Positions 1 through 9,390 of a stretch of 64,000 nucleotides of DNA are shown piece by piece. The notes beneath the pieces are model-generated. The model did no database searches, was not told the DNA's origin, and saw only the letters and a list, made by a program, of their open reading frames with translations. The stretch comes from Synechococcus sp. PCC 7336 (GTDB lineage Bacteria > Cyanobacteriota > Cyanobacteriia > Thermostichales > PCC-7336), in contig NZ_CM001776.1 of assembly GCF_000332275.1 (NCBI RefSeq), positions 4,710,008-4,774,007 on the forward strand, written 5' to 3'. The position numbers and the translations under genes were made by a program. Positions within the stretch are counted from its first letter, which is position 1, and the number at the start of each line of letters is the position of its first letter.

Positions 1-251
1 AATGCTGACTAAATCCTTTTTGTCACCGGCCAGCTAACACCTGAAAATTCGGACAACCGTCCCCCAGCGACGGAAATCCGTACGAAAGACTGCGATCGCC
101 CACTGGCCCGAGCTGCAAGCTCGAATGGAATCGCGATCGCTGTTGTCGGCGAACCGCCTAAGCCTTGAGAGACAACGCTTTCGCAAGAGCTAGAGTGTTA
201 CAATCGCCGCAGTGGTTAGCCCCATCGAGACTCAGCAATCCCCTATCCAAC

Positions 252-3074
252 ATGATCCAAGCGCTTCAGAAAATTTTGGGCGATCCGAACGAACGCAAAG
301 TTCGTCAATATCGACCCTCTGTCAAACTCATCAACTCTTTGGAGATCGAGATTGCGTCTCTGTCTGACGAACAGTTGAAAGCGAAAACCACCGAGTTCAG
401 GCAGCGCCTGGACAGTGGCGAGCCACTTGACGATTTGATGGTAGAAGCTTTTGCGGTCGTGCGGGAAGCTGGCAAGCGCGTTTTGGGCTTACGGCACTAC
501 GACGTCCAACTGATTGGCGGCATGGTGCTGCACAAGGGCGAAATTGCCGAGATGAAAACGGGGGAAGGGAAAACCCTGGTATCCACCCTGCCCGCCTATC
601 TGAACGGATTGACGGGGAAAGGCGTTCACATTGTGACGGTGAATGATTATTTGGCCCGCCGCGACGCCGAGTTAATGGGGCAAGTACACCGCTATTTGGG
701 CCTCTCTGTGGGTTTGATTCAAAACGGCATGCCCCCTAGCGAAAAGAAACGCAATTATGCCTGCGACATCACCTACTGCACCAATAGCGAGTTGGGCTTC
801 GACTATCTGCGCGACAATATGGCAACCACCATGCAGGAGGTGGTGCAGCGCCCCTTCAACTACTGCATCATTGACGAAGTAGACTCCATTTTGGTAGATG
901 AGGCCCGCACGCCCCTGATTATTTCCGGCCAGGTGGAGCGTCCCACAGAGAAATACATGCAAGCGGCTGAAATTGCCAGCCAGCTAGAGGACGAAGACGA
1001 TTACGAAGTTGACGAAAAAGCCCGCAATGTCATCTTGACGGACGAAGGTTTTGAGAAAGCCGAAGAGCTGTTGGGTGTGACCGACCTGTTCGATCCGAAA
1101 GATCCGTGGGCCCATTACATCTTTAATGCGGTGAAGGCAAAGGAGCTGTTTACCAAAGACGTCAACTACATCGTCCGCAATAAAGAAGTGGTGATTGTCG
1201 ATGAATTTACGGGTCGGGTAATGGCGGGACGCCGTTGGTCCGATGGCCTGCACCAGGCTTTGGAAGCGAAAGAGCACGTCCCTATCCAAAAGGAGACCCA
1301 GACCCTCGCCTCCATTACCTATCAAAATCTGTTCCTGCTCTATCCCAAGCTATCGGGTATGACGGGGACCGCGAAGACTGAAGAAGCAGAATTTGGCAAG
1401 ACTTATAACCTCGAAGTGACGGTCGTTCCCACCAACGAGCCGAATATCCGGCGAGATGCCCCCGATGTGGTCTATAAAAACGAGCAAGCCAAATGGATCG
1501 CGGTGGCGAACGAGATCGAGGACATGTACGAGCAGGGACGGCCCGTCTTGGTCGGTACCACCAGCGTGGAAAAGTCCGAGACGCTCTCGGCTATCCTGAC
1601 CCAAATGAAGATTCCCCACAATCTCCTCAATGCTAAGCCGGAGAACGTGGAGCGCGAGTCCGAGATTGTGGCGCAGGCGGGTCGTAAGGGGGGAGTAACG
1701 ATTTCCACCAATATGGCGGGACGGGGCACAGACATTATCTTGGGCGGTAATGCCGACTTTATGGCTCGTCTGAAGGTGCGCGAGCGGCTGATGCCCAAGT
1801 TAATCCAGCTCGACCCGAACGACCCGATGTCGGGCGCGGCTGGAGCCGGACGGGGTAAGAAGAAGGGGTTCAGCCCAGGCAAGAAGCCCAAAAATTGGAC
1901 GATCGCCCCCGAGTTTTACCCCTGCGAACTCTCCGATAAAGCCAGCCAGCAATTGGATCGGGCGGTAGAAGCCGCCGTGGCGAAATACGGTGCCAACCGC
2001 GTACCGGAACTGCAAGTAGAGGAGATTTTGGCGATCGCCTCCGAGAAAGCCCCCGTGAACGACCCGGTGGTGCTGCAATTGCGGGAAGCCTTCCAACAGA
2101 TTCGCAGCGATTACCAAGTCATTACCGATGCCGAGCACGAAGAGGTGGTGAATCTGGGCGGCTTACACGTCATTGGCACCGAGCGACACGAGTCGCGCCG
2201 AATTGACAATCAGCTGCGGGGCCGCTCCGCTCGCCAGGGAGACCCCGGTTCCACCCGCTTCTTCTTGGGCTTGGAAGACAATCTGTTGCGGATTTTTGGC
2301 GGCGATCGGATTGGCCGCTTGATGGACATGTTCCGGGTCGAGGATGACATGCCGATCGAACACCCCATGCTCACCGGTAGCTTGGAAAACGCTCAAAAGA
2401 AAGTCGAGACTTACTACTACGACATTCGCAAGCAGGTGTTCGAATATGACGAGGTGATGAACAATCAACGCAAGGCCATTTACGCCGAGCGCCGTCGCGC
2501 TCTGGAAGGGGACAACCTCAAACAGCAGATGCTGAAATACTGCCGCATGACAATGGAGGAGGTGGTGCGGGCCTATGTCAATCCCGAGTTACCCCCCGAA
2601 GAATGGGAGATGGACAAATTAGTCGGCAAGATAAAGGAGTTTGTGCCTCAGTTGAATCAGCTCAAAGCCAGCGACATCGAAGAGTTGGGCTTTGAAGATA
2701 TGAACGAGTATCTCGCGGAACAGATCCAGTTAGCCTATGAAGCCCAAGAGTCTTATGTGGATACTTTCCGGCCTGGTTTGATGCGGGATGCCGAACGCTT
2801 CTTCCTCCTGCAGCAGATCGATACCCTGTGGCGAGAGCACCTGCAGCAGATGGACGCACTGCGTGAATCTGTGGGGTTGCGCGGTTACGGCCAAAAAGAT
2901 CCGCTGATCGAGTATAAAAATGAGGGCTACCAACAGTTCTTGGACATGATGACCGACATTCGCCGCAATACGGTCTACAGTTTGTTCCAGTTCAAGCCTC
3001 AAGTTCCTGCTGCGGCCCAGCAGGCTGTGACGACTGCCGAGAGTGGCGTCATCGATGCAGAGTTTGCGGAGTAA
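252..3074 (+). CDS. secA: Preprotein translocase ATPase SecA
   Basis: SecA is the ATPase motor that pushes preproteins through SecYEG, at the plasma membrane and, in cyanobacteria, also at the thylakoid membrane. The sequence shows the Walker A stretch MKTGEGKT, the [18 protein letters not shown] helicase region, [15 protein letters not shown], and [10 protein letters not shown] in the second nucleotide-binding fold, followed by the helical scaffold and wing. The ATG at 252 gives 940 residues and begins [17 protein letters not shown], the usual SecA N-terminus. An in-frame TTG at 165 would add 29 residues that look non-coding. The C-terminus ends GVIDAEFAE and lacks the Cys-rich zinc tail found in many proteobacterial SecAs. 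pth follows after 27 bases and is probably cotranscribed. Confidence 0.97.
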   Translation: MIQALQKILGDPNERKVRQYRPSVKLINSLEIEIASLSDEQLKAKTTEFRQRLDSGEPLDDLMVEAFAVVREAGKRVLGLRHYDVQLIGGMVLHKGEIAEMKTGEGKTLVSTLPAYLNGLTGKGVHIVTVNDYLARRDAELMGQVHRYLGLSVGLIQNGMPPSEKKRNYACDITYCTNSELGFDYLRDNMATTMQEVVQRPFNYCIIDEVDSILVDEARTPLIISGQVERPTEKYMQAAEIASQLEDEDDYEVDEKARNVILTDEGFEKAEELLGVTDLFDPKDPWAHYIFNAVKAKELFTKDVNYIVRNKEVVIVDEFTGRVMAGRRWSDGLHQALEAKEHVPIQKETQTLASITYQNLFLLYPKLSGMTGTAKTEEAEFGKTYNLEVTVVPTNEPNIRRDAPDVVYKNEQAKWIAVANEIEDMYEQGRPVLVGTTSVEKSETLSAILTQMKIPHNLLNAKPENVERESEIVAQAGRKGGVTISTNMAGRGTDIILGGNADFMARLKVRERLMPKLIQLDPNDPMSGAAGAGRGKKKGFSPGKKPKNWTIAPEFYPCELSDKASQQLDRAVEAAVAKYGANRVPELQVEEILAIASEKAPVNDPVVLQLREAFQQIRSDYQVITDAEHEEVVNLGGLHVIGTERHESRRIDNQLRGRSARQGDPGSTRFFLGLEDNLLRIFGGDRIGRLMDMFRVEDDMPIEHPMLTGSLENAQKKVETYYYDIRKQVFEYDEVMNNQRKAIYAERRRALEGDNLKQQMLKYCRMTMEEVVRAYVNPELPPEEWEMDKLVGKIKEFVPQLNQLKASDIEELGFEDMNEYLAEQIQLAYEAQESYVDTFRPGLMRDAERFFLLQQIDTLWREHLQQMDALRESVGLRGYGQKDPLIEYKNEGYQQFLDMMTDIRRNTVYSLFQFKPQVPAAAQQAVTTAESGVIDAEFAE

Positions 3075-3101
3075 GCTCTAGTTGCATGGCGATTGAGGTG
3101 A

Positions 3102-3680
3102 ATGGCGATTGAACTGATCGTAGGACTGGGCAATCCCGGCCCAAAATATACTGATACGCGCCATAACTGCGGGTTTATGGCGATCGATCGCCTCAGCGAT
3201 CGCTGGAAAATTCCCCTCAATCCAGAAAAGCGCTTTCAGGGAGATTATGGCGAAGGGGTGGGGCCGGCAGGCAAATTGCGCCTGCTCAAACCTAAAACCT
3301 ATATGAACCTGTCCGGCCAGTCGGTGCGGGCGGCGATCGATTGGTTTAAGCTCGATCCCGCATCGGTGCTAGTGGTTTACGACGATATGGATTTGCCCTT
3401 TGGGCGGCTGCGGTTGAGGCTGTCGGGCTCGGCGGGGGGGCACAACGGCATGAAGTCCATCATTCAACATTTGGGCCAGCAAAATTTTCCCCGTTTGCGG
3501 CTGGGGGTAGGGGCTCCCGATGGCGATCGCGATGCGATAGGACACGTGCTGGGTCGCTTCACCCCCGAGGAAAAAGCCCATTTGCCCGAGCTCATCGATA
3601 CCTCGGCAGATGCGATCGAATTGTGTCTGCGCCAAGATGTCCCGGCGGCCATGAACCGATATAATCCCAAAAGCAGCTAG
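3102..3680 (+). CDS. pth: Peptidyl-tRNA hydrolase
   Basis: Pth hydrolyses peptidyl-tRNA released by stalled ribosomes and so recycles tRNA in the cytosol. The 192-residue protein has the family opening IELIVGLGNPGPKYTDTRHN with the catalytic His at about residue 21. It also has the VVYDDMDLPFGRLRLR block and SGSAGGHNGMKSII. The length is typical of bacterial Pth. The ATG at 3102 places the conserved N-terminus correctly. It lies 27 bases after secA on the same strand. Confidence 0.96.
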   Translation: MAIELIVGLGNPGPKYTDTRHNCGFMAIDRLSDRWKIPLNPEKRFQGDYGEGVGPAGKLRLLKPKTYMNLSGQSVRAAIDWFKLDPASVLVVYDDMDLPFGRLRLRLSGSAGGHNGMKSIIQHLGQQNFPRLRLGVGAPDGDRDAIGHVLGRFTPEEKAHLPELIDTSADAIELCLRQDVPAAMNRYNPKSS

Positions 3681-3975
3681 AACGAGGGAGAGCCTCAGCC
3701 TCTCAAAATCATTTGCTAGACTGTATAGAACTTCGTCGAAATGTAAACAAAATCTATAGTTCTCAATCTATTTCCTCGGATTGAAGCCAATCTGTAATTG
3801 CATTTACAACGGTTTCAGCTTCCGTTGACTAAGATGAAGTTATTGCAAAGTTGTCGATCTGCCCCCGTATCGGGTATCGGGCTGAATTACTTTGCCAGTG
3901 CCCCCCCCCCAGCAGTATCCGTTTGAGAACTTGCTAGGTCGCCCCATTTGAATCTTTTTCTAGGGAGAACTCAAT

Positions 3976-4911
3976 ATGTCTACTCCTGCAGCCTGTGAGT
4001 TGAATACTTCTCCCAACCGGAATCGGGTTACGGTCAATGTCTCCTCCAAGATGTCGCGATCGCAGCGGTCCGAGCAGGATTCGGTCGGATTGTTCCTGCG
4101 GGAAATGGCGCGCTATCCATTGCTCACCGCCAGCCAAGAGGTGGAGTTAGCCCGCACGATCGTGCAGGGAGGCGAGGCCGCAGAGCAAGCAAAGCAGCGG
4201 TTGGTCCGGGCCAATCTGCGTCTGGTTGTCTCCATCGCTAAGAAGTATCTCAACCGTGGCGTGCCATTTTTAGACTTGATCCAAGAGGGGTCGATTGGCT
4301 TGATGCGGGCGGCAGAGAAGTTCGATTACGAACGCGGCTACAAGTTTTCTACTTACGCCTATTGGTGGATTCGACAGGGGATTACGCGGGCGATCGCCAG
4401 CCAATCTCGCACGGTGCGCCTGCCCGTCCATATGGTGGAAAAACTCAATCAGGTTAAAAAAGCTCGACGGGAGCTGGCCCAGCAATTCGGTCGCCGACCC
4501 ACCAAGGAAGAAATCGCTGCAGCACTGGATCTAACCCCCGATAAACTCGATGCGGTGATGGATGCGGGACGACGCACACTATCGCTGCACACGCGAGTGG
4601 GCAAAGAGGAAGACACAGAGTTGATGCAGTTGATTGAAGATCCTGACGAGTTACTGCCGGACGATCGCATCGATCTCAATCTGCTCTCGGAGCAGGTGGA
4701 CGATTTACTGGAGCATCTCTCTTCTCGCGAGCGAGACATTATTCGGTTGCGGTTTGGTCTGGCCGACGGTCGCAGCCACACCTTGGCAGAAATTGGCGAT
4801 CTCTACAGCCTTTCCCGCGAGCGGGTGCGGCAAATTCAGGCTAAAGCCATGCGCAAGCTGCGCCATCCCCGCCGACAGTCTCTATTGCGCGACTGGGCAG
4901 AGCTTGAGTGA
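3976..4911 (+). CDS. Group 2 RNA polymerase sigma factor (SigB/C/D/E-type)
   Basis: This is an RNA polymerase sigma-70 family factor of 311 residues. Region 1.2 ([17 protein letters not shown]) is followed by region 2 with [35 protein letters not shown] and the promoter-melting/-10 segment [13 protein letters not shown]. Region 3 comes next, then region 4.2 with [19 protein letters not shown]. It lacks the long N-terminal region 1.1 of the housekeeping factor and is too complete for an ECF factor, so it belongs to the non-essential group 2 factors used in cyanobacterial light, nitrogen and stress responses. The subgroup cannot be fixed by eye. The ATG at 3976 follows a GGGAGAA ribosome-binding site. 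The gene stands alone, with a run of ten C at 3901-3910 upstream. Confidence 0.93.
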   Translation: MSTPAACELNTSPNRNRVTVNVSSKMSRSQRSEQDSVGLFLREMARYPLLTASQEVELARTIVQGGEAAEQAKQRLVRANLRLVVSIAKKYLNRGVPFLDLIQEGSIGLMRAAEKFDYERGYKFSTYAYWWIRQGITRAIASQSRTVRLPVHMVEKLNQVKKARRELAQQFGRRPTKEEIAAALDLTPDKLDAVMDAGRRTLSLHTRVGKEEDTELMQLIEDPDELLPDDRIDLNLLSEQVDDLLEHLSSRERDIIRLRFGLADGRSHTLAEIGDLYSLSRERVRQIQAKAMRKLRHPRRQSLLRDWAELE

Positions 4912-5007
4912 TTGGGCTGGGCTCGATTTTGCGGGGAGTCGCTCTGCTAGCGAAAAGCTCGGTAGAGCGCTCTGAAATGAGAGCCCCAAACCTTTAGTCT
5001 ATACCCG

Positions 5008-5889
5008 ATGAGTCGAAATGAGTACGACATCAACCTGCGCAGTCTAGTCGGCGATTACAGCCAGGACTTTCTCCAATGGCTGCTGGACGATACGGCTGGG
5101 GTGGAGGAGATCGTCAATCCGGTATTTGCCTCTCGCGAGCGACGAGCAGATTTTGTTATACGCTATACCACTTCCGATGGGGGGAGCGGCATTCTCCACA
5201 TCGAATTTCAGCGTCGGCCTCTAGCAGAGATGCCGCTGCGCATGGCTGAATATTCGCTGTTTATCTTACTTAACTGTGGCAAAGCACCCACTCAGATCTT
5301 GATATTGCTGGAGGACAGCAAAGCGGCTCGGGAGATGCCCGATGTCTACGAATGTGGCGGGATGCGAGTGCAATTTCGGATTGTCAGGCTGTGGGAGCAA
5401 GATCCAGCGGCGATTTTAGCCAGCGATCGCCCCGGTCTTCTCCCTTTGGTACCCCTGATGGGACCGCCGAACAATCTGAAGCAGCGGCTTGAGGCTTGTG
5501 AAGCGGCAATTTCCGAGCGAGTAGAATTAAAGTCGAGACAACAGGATTTGCTCGCGGTGGCGGTGCTGTTGAGTTCGCTCCAGCCAAGCGGGCGGGGTGT
5601 AATTGAAGAATTCCTCAGGAGCAAAAAAATGTTGGATCTGATGGAGTCTCCCCTATTAAAGGATTGGCTGAGCGAAGCTGAGACTAGGGGCAAAGCTGAA
5701 GGTAAAGCTGAAGGTAAAGCTGAAGAGGGGCAGCGGATGCTCGTCCGACTCCTGTCCCGTCAATTTGGGCCGCTTCCTCAAGCCGTCTCGGCATCGCTAC
5801 AGGCGATCGACAATCCAGAACGACTAGAAGAACTTGTCGATGCTGCCTTGGACGCCACCAGCCTAGAAGATTTTCAAAAGCACCTCTAA
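5008..5889 (+). CDS. Rpn/PD-(D/E)XK-family nuclease-like protein
   Basis: This 293-residue protein resembles the Rpn (recombination-promoting nuclease / putative transposase) family that is numerous in cyanobacteria. It shows RRADFVIRY followed by GILHIEFQ, the expected D...ExQ form of a PD-(D/E)XK nuclease core, and then the RMAEYSLFILLN helix. A basic/acidic KAEGKAEGKAEE linker at about residues 229-241 is built from tandem 12-base repeats. The C-terminal segment (LVRLLSRQFGPLP...LVDAALDATSLEDF) looks like a DUF4351 domain. Members are often orphan genes of uncertain role in DNA rearrangement or phage interaction. No partner gene is visible. Confidence 0.75.
   Translation: MSRNEYDINLRSLVGDYSQDFLQWLLDDTAGVEEIVNPVFASRERRADFVIRYTTSDGGSGILHIEFQRRPLAEMPLRMAEYSLFILLNCGKAPTQILILLEDSKAAREMPDVYECGGMRVQFRIVRLWEQDPAAILASDRPGLLPLVPLMGPPNNLKQRLEACEAAISERVELKSRQQDLLAVAVLLSSLQPSGRGVIEEFLRSKKMLDLMESPLLKDWLSEAETRGKAEGKAEGKAEEGQRMLVRLLSRQFGPLPQAVSASLQAIDNPERLEELVDAALDATSLEDFQKHL
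5689..5724 (+). repeat. Tandem 12-bp in-frame repeat (x3)
   Basis: Three consecutive units of the form GGYAAAGCTGAA lie inside the Rpn-family gene and encode GKAE/GKAE/GKAE. The unit length is a multiple of three, so slippage would change linker length without a frameshift. Confidence 0.9.
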
Positions 5890-5979
5890 ACATCTTGTGC
5901 CCAACGGGGGCGGTCAGTGACTGGCTGAAGCTCCAACTACAATGGGAGAAGAGATTCGCAACTAGCAAGGAGAGCCGCT

Positions 5980-7287
5980 GTGGCTTCACCGCGCACAATG
6001 GTGATGGACGCTGTCGATCGACTGGATTGGCGCGTTACGGTTGGGGACGTGGCAGCAGAAACAGGACTGTCGCTGGCCGATACCCGTCAAGAACTACTCT
6101 CGCTTGCTCGCGATGCAGGCGGTCACCTACAGGTGGCTGAAAGCGGCGACATTGCCTACCGCTTCGATCGCCACTACCGCAACGAGCTGCAGCGCCGACA
6201 GCGGCAAAGCCAACTGGCTGCCCTCAAACGCAAGCTGTGGCAGGGATTCCTATATGGCTTGCGCCTCTCCTTCGGGATTGTGCTGGTGGTGTCGATCGCC
6301 CTGGCCGTCATTGTCATTACCATTCTGATTGCCTCCAGCCAAAAGGATGGCCGCAGAGACAGCCGCCGTCGCAGTGGCGGTGGTGGCTTTGTCTTTATCC
6401 CCAATCTGTGGATGGGCAACCCCTTCTTCTCCCCTCGCCCTTACCGATCGCCTCACCAGCGGCGCTCGCGCTCGCACCCTCGCGAAGACTCCAAACTGAA
6501 CTTTTTGGAAGCGGTCTATTCCTTCCTATTCGGCGACGGCAACCCCAACGAAGATCTAGAGGAGCGCCGCGATCGGGCGATCTCCAATCGCATTGCCCAT
6601 AACGGCGGTGTCATTACCGCCGAAGAAGTTTTACCCTACTCGGACGTATCCCCCCAGAACGAACAGGTGGTGGAAGACGAAGATTATATGCTGCCCGTGC
6701 TGATTAACTACGATGGTCAACCGGAAGTTAGCGATCGCGGCGACATCATTTATCGATTTCCAGAGTTGCAAAGTGCTGCCGCAGAACGGCAAGCGCAGAA
6801 CATACCGGCCTATTTGAAAGAATTTGACTGGAACTTTAGCTCGGCCACTTCCGGTCAACTGACACTCATTGGCAGCCTCGGCGGCGTCAACCTCCTGCTG
6901 TGGCTGGGGTTGCAAGGATACAGTTTCCAATTGGCCGATATTCTCAGTATTCCTCCGGGGCCAATCGTCCTGGTCTTTGCATTGCTGGCCCTCTACGGCT
7001 TGCTATTTCTCGCAACACCAACGATTCGTTGGTTTGCACTCAAGCACCGAAATCAAAAGGTCGAGGCTCGCAATCGCGATCGCCGCACTTGGCTCGAACA
7101 ACTGGAAACCCCTGACGAAGCCCTGCGCCACAAGATCGCCTTTGCCCGCCAGTTTGCCGGTACAGAGGTGTTTGCTGAAGACGAAGCCATTTATACCACC
7201 GAACGCGATCTGATCGAGCAACCCGACTACGAACTCAACAGCCCCGAATTCCGCGCGCTGGAGGAAGGCGAACCTCGGTCCAGGTAA
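5980..7287 (+). CDS. Conserved cyanobacterial membrane protein with duplicated winged-helix-like module
   Basis: This 435-residue protein of unknown function starts at GTG 5980, about six bases after an AAGGAGA ribosome-binding site. The N-terminal block, residues about 8-62, ends HLQVAESGDIAYRF. A second block starting near residue 205 ends GQPEVSDRGDIIYRF. The matching endings suggest an internal duplication of a small winged-helix-like fold. Between them lie a strong membrane segment at about residues 93-119, an Arg/Ser-rich stretch and an FLEAVYSFLFGDGNPNEDLEERR motif. Two further hydrophobic segments near residues 295-350 precede a charged tail. I recall similar proteins as widespread hypotheticals in cyanobacteria. 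The PetM-like small gene follows. Confidence 0.7.
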   Translation: MASPRTMVMDAVDRLDWRVTVGDVAAETGLSLADTRQELLSLARDAGGHLQVAESGDIAYRFDRHYRNELQRRQRQSQLAALKRKLWQGFLYGLRLSFGIVLVVSIALAVIVITILIASSQKDGRRDSRRRSGGGGFVFIPNLWMGNPFFSPRPYRSPHQRRSRSHPREDSKLNFLEAVYSFLFGDGNPNEDLEERRDRAISNRIAHNGGVITAEEVLPYSDVSPQNEQVVEDEDYMLPVLINYDGQPEVSDRGDIIYRFPELQSAAAERQAQNIPAYLKEFDWNFSSATSGQLTLIGSLGGVNLLLWLGLQGYSFQLADILSIPPGPIVLVFALLALYGLLFLATPTIRWFALKHRNQKVEARNRDRRTWLEQLETPDEALRHKIAFARQFAGTEVFAEDEAIYTTERDLIEQPDYELNSPEFRALEEGEPRSR

Positions 7288-7344
7288 ACGGGCAGGAAAC
7301 CCTTTATGCTGGTGTACGAATCGCATTCAAGGATCTTGACGTCA

Positions 7345-7464
7345 ATGGCTGGTGAAATCTTTTCGATTGCAGGCTTAGCATTCGCCCTGACCGTCGGCGG
7401 TATTGCTATCGGCTACGGCATTCTGTGGGTTTGGAACGGTGGCAGTTTTTCTGAAGAAGACTAG
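7345..7464 (+). CDS. Small single-membrane-span peptide, PetM-like (candidate cytochrome b6f subunit VII)
   Basis: This 39-codon ORF has an ATG preceded by AAGGAT and encodes one hydrophobic helix ([20 protein letters not shown]) followed by a short acidic tail, SFSEED. The pattern of a short GE-containing N-terminus, A-L-F-L-G-G spacing in the helix and a Gly-rich exit matches PetM, the seventh subunit of the cytochrome b6f complex. The usual KIQG after the helix is replaced by WVWNG. Codon use resembles its neighbours, and it lies 57 bases after the previous gene on the same strand. It could instead be another photosystem-type mini-protein. Confidence 0.5.
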   Translation: MAGEIFSIAGLAFALTVGGIAIGYGILWVWNGGSFSEED

Positions 7465-7579
7465 AACCCCCATCCACAGCCCCAATCCTCGATCGCCTGC
7501 TGGCATCCCCCGCTCTGGGGGATTGTTTCGATACATTAGTCCTGCATAGGTGGAGATTCTGTCAACTTGAGGTGTGGAG

Positions 7580-8719
7580 ATGGCAGCGGTTCGATTGGAG
7601 GGCATCGAAAAGTCGTTTGGGGGCACTCCAGCGCTACACGCCATCGATCTGGAGATCCGCGATCGCGAGTTTATGGTATTGGTCGGTCCCTCGGGCTGCG
7701 GCAAAAGTACGCTGCTGCGCATTGTGGCCGGACTGGAATCGCCCACCCGAGGGGAAGTGACGATCGGCGATCGCCCCGTCACCCACCTGCCCCCCAAAGC
7801 CCGCGATATTGCCATGGTGTTTCAAAGTTATGCGCTGTATCCCCATTTGAACGTGTACGACAATTTGGCGTTCGGGCTGCGGCGACAGGGTCGGCGATCG
7901 CACAATCCCTTCTCCCCCGAGCGAAGCCATCAACATCGGGCCATCGACCTGCGCGTCCGCGATATTGCCAAGCAATTGCAAATCGATGCTCTGCTCCAGC
8001 GCAAGCCGAAAGAACTCTCGGGGGGACAAAAGCAGCGGGTGGCCCTCGGTCGCGCCATGGCTCGCAATCCACAGGTGTTTTTGTTAGACGAACCACTGTC
8101 GAATTTGGACGCGCAATTGCGGCTGGAAACGCGATCGCAGATTGTACGGCTGCAACGCCAATTAGAAACCACCGCCATTTATGTCACCCACGATCAAACT
8201 GAGGCCATGACGATGGGCGATCGCATTGCCGTGCTGCGCTCCGGCTATCTCCAACAGGTGGATACCCCGCTCAATCTCTACCGCCAACCGGCCAATCAAT
8301 TTGTGGCTCAGTTCATCGGTTCCCCCCCCATGAACTTCCTGCCCGTCACCCTCGATGCTAATGGAGAGCTGCGCGGTTCCGATTTGCGCCAGCCGTTGAG
8401 CTCGAACGAGCTCTGGAGTTCGCAGCTCCCCCCCCATACTCCCCTGACGTTAGGATTTCGACCGGAGCGAGCCATGCCCGCCATCCCAGAGGAGGCGCAT
8501 TTGATAGGTACTGTGCAGACTGTCGAAGTGCTGGGGGCACAAACAATTGTGGCAACCGAACTCGAAGCAGGGCGATCGATTCAAGTCATTGTCGCTCCAG
8601 AGCTGGGATATCGCCCGGGAGAGCGCGTAGGGTGGCGGCTGCAGGGCGATCGCCTCCATTTCTTCGAGCGCGAATCTGGTCGAGCTGTATCCCATCCAGA
8701 ACGGGCGGCGATCGTCTAG
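7580..8719 (+). CDS. ABC transporter ATP-binding protein, UgpC/MalK family
   Basis: This is the nucleotide-binding subunit of a carbohydrate-type ABC importer, about 380 residues. It has Walker A GPSGCGKST, the Q-loop VFQSYALYPH, the signature LSGGQKQRVALGRA, Walker B VFLLDEPLSNLDA and a switch His in VTHDQTEA. A C-terminal OB/TOBE region follows, as in MalK and UgpC. An insertion near RSHNPFSPERSHQH sits between the Q-loop and the signature. ATG 7580 is preferred; GTG 7574 is in frame two codons upstream. No permease or binding-protein gene is adjacent, so it may serve several importers, as shared MsiK-type ATPases do. Its stop overlaps the convergent toxin remnant. Confidence 0.9.
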   Translation: MAAVRLEGIEKSFGGTPALHAIDLEIRDREFMVLVGPSGCGKSTLLRIVAGLESPTRGEVTIGDRPVTHLPPKARDIAMVFQSYALYPHLNVYDNLAFGLRRQGRRSHNPFSPERSHQHRAIDLRVRDIAKQLQIDALLQRKPKELSGGQKQRVALGRAMARNPQVFLLDEPLSNLDAQLRLETRSQIVRLQRQLETTAIYVTHDQTEAMTMGDRIAVLRSGYLQQVDTPLNLYRQPANQFVAQFIGSPPMNFLPVTLDANGELRGSDLRQPLSSNELWSSQLPPHTPLTLGFRPERAMPAIPEEAHLIGTVQTVEVLGAQTIVATELEAGRSIQVIVAPELGYRPGERVGWRLQGDRLHFFERESGRAVSHPERAAIV

Positions 8720-8820
8720 AGTGCGAGTGCAGACAAGATATCTGCCCCCCGATTGCGTAGCGCCTGCAATAGGCGTTTACTCGTGGCATCCTCGTCCAAA
8801 TAAAAGCGAATAAACCTCAT
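8716..8820 (-). pseudogene. Truncated DUF5615 (PIN-like toxin) N-terminus
   Basis: On the minus strand an ATG-initiated 34-codon ORF reads MRFIRFYLDEDATSKRLL and continues QALRNRGADILSALAL before TAG. This is the characteristic start of DUF5615 PIN-like toxins (RFYLDED...L...LRxRGxDVxTAxE), whose full length is about 110 residues. The stop falls inside the end of the convergent ABC ATPase gene, so the remaining two thirds are missing. DUF5615 toxins are normally encoded directly after a DUF433 antitoxin. Here the DUF433 gene lies upstream, but a 280-bp repeat separates the two. The first codons may come from the repeat end rather than from the native gene. Confidence 0.6.
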
Positions 8821-9092
8821 CCATGTTAAGACCTGGAGTTTTCAGGCATTGCACTCGGCCCCCTAAATCCCCCACCAGTGGGGGACTTGTGAGAGTCTGT
8901 TGGCTTCGTTCTACAACTTGAATGACCGCGATTGGCCGGTTCGTCTTCCCAGTCTCCAAACCCTAGCTAGCACTGTCGTCAAGTCCCCCAGAATGGGGGA
9001 TTTAGGGGGCGAATGCAGTGGTTAACAGCGTTAGTGAGGGGGACTAAAAGGTGCCCCATTAAAACTACAGGTTTCTGACTAGACTTGGTTTA
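8814..9092 (+). repeat. Dispersed repeat R1, copy 1 (MITE-like)
   Basis: An element of about 280 bp is present again in inverted orientation at 57459-57738. Its core is bounded by imperfect inverted palindromic arms: CCCCCTAAATCCCCC with a nearby TGGGGGACTTG on one side, and CAAGTCCCCCA...GGGGGATTTAGGGGG on the other. Outer flanks shared by both copies run from CATCCATGTTAAG to CAGGTTTCTGACT. The centre has diverged more than the ends and no conserved ORF spans it. That suggests a non-autonomous mobile element. It sits exactly between the DUF433 gene and the DUF5615 remnant. Confidence 0.85.
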
Positions 9093-9108
9093 GCTGTCAT
9101 AGCAGGGT

Positions 9109-9390
9109 CTATGGAGCCTGAGATGCCAATCTGTCATACTCTGCAGACTCTTCCACTAAATCCTGCTCGATGACGGGTCGGTTGGCATAATAGTAGGCCA
9201 ATGCCGCATATACCTGGGCTAGCGTCAAATAGTCTTTGTCAGTCACGATTTCGTCTGGACTGTAGCCTTGCTTGTACAGAGCAACTATCCGTCCAAACGA
9301 AGTTCCCGTTCCGGCAATCATTGGGCGGCCTCCCTGAATATTGGGGGAAGCGGCAATCAAGCGACCCATATCAAACAGAGTTAGGGACAT
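9109..9390 (-). CDS. DUF433 domain protein (antitoxin-like)
   Basis: This protein of about 93 residues starts MSLTLFDMGRLIAASPNI. It contains the DUF433 signature GGRPMIAGTGTSFGRIVALYKQGYSPDEI followed by LTLAQVYAALAYYYANR. DUF433 proteins are small helix-turn-helix-like proteins, often the antitoxin (VapB-like) encoded just before a DUF5615 PIN-like toxin. The ATG at 9390 is chosen because the 11 upstream in-frame residues are unlike the family. The downstream toxin is reduced to 34 codons and separated by repeat R1, so this is probably an orphan antitoxin. Confidence 0.85.
   Translation of the reverse strand: MSLTLFDMGRLIAASPNIQGGRPMIAGTGTSFGRIVALYKQGYSPDEIVTDKDYLTLAQVYAALAYYYANRPVIEQDLVEESAEYDRLASQAP

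Noticed and set aside
3901-3910. Run of ten C upstream of the sigma factor gene
   Set aside because: It may be a phase-variable tract in principle, but it lies about 65 bases from the start with no promoter elements aligned to it, so no claim is made.
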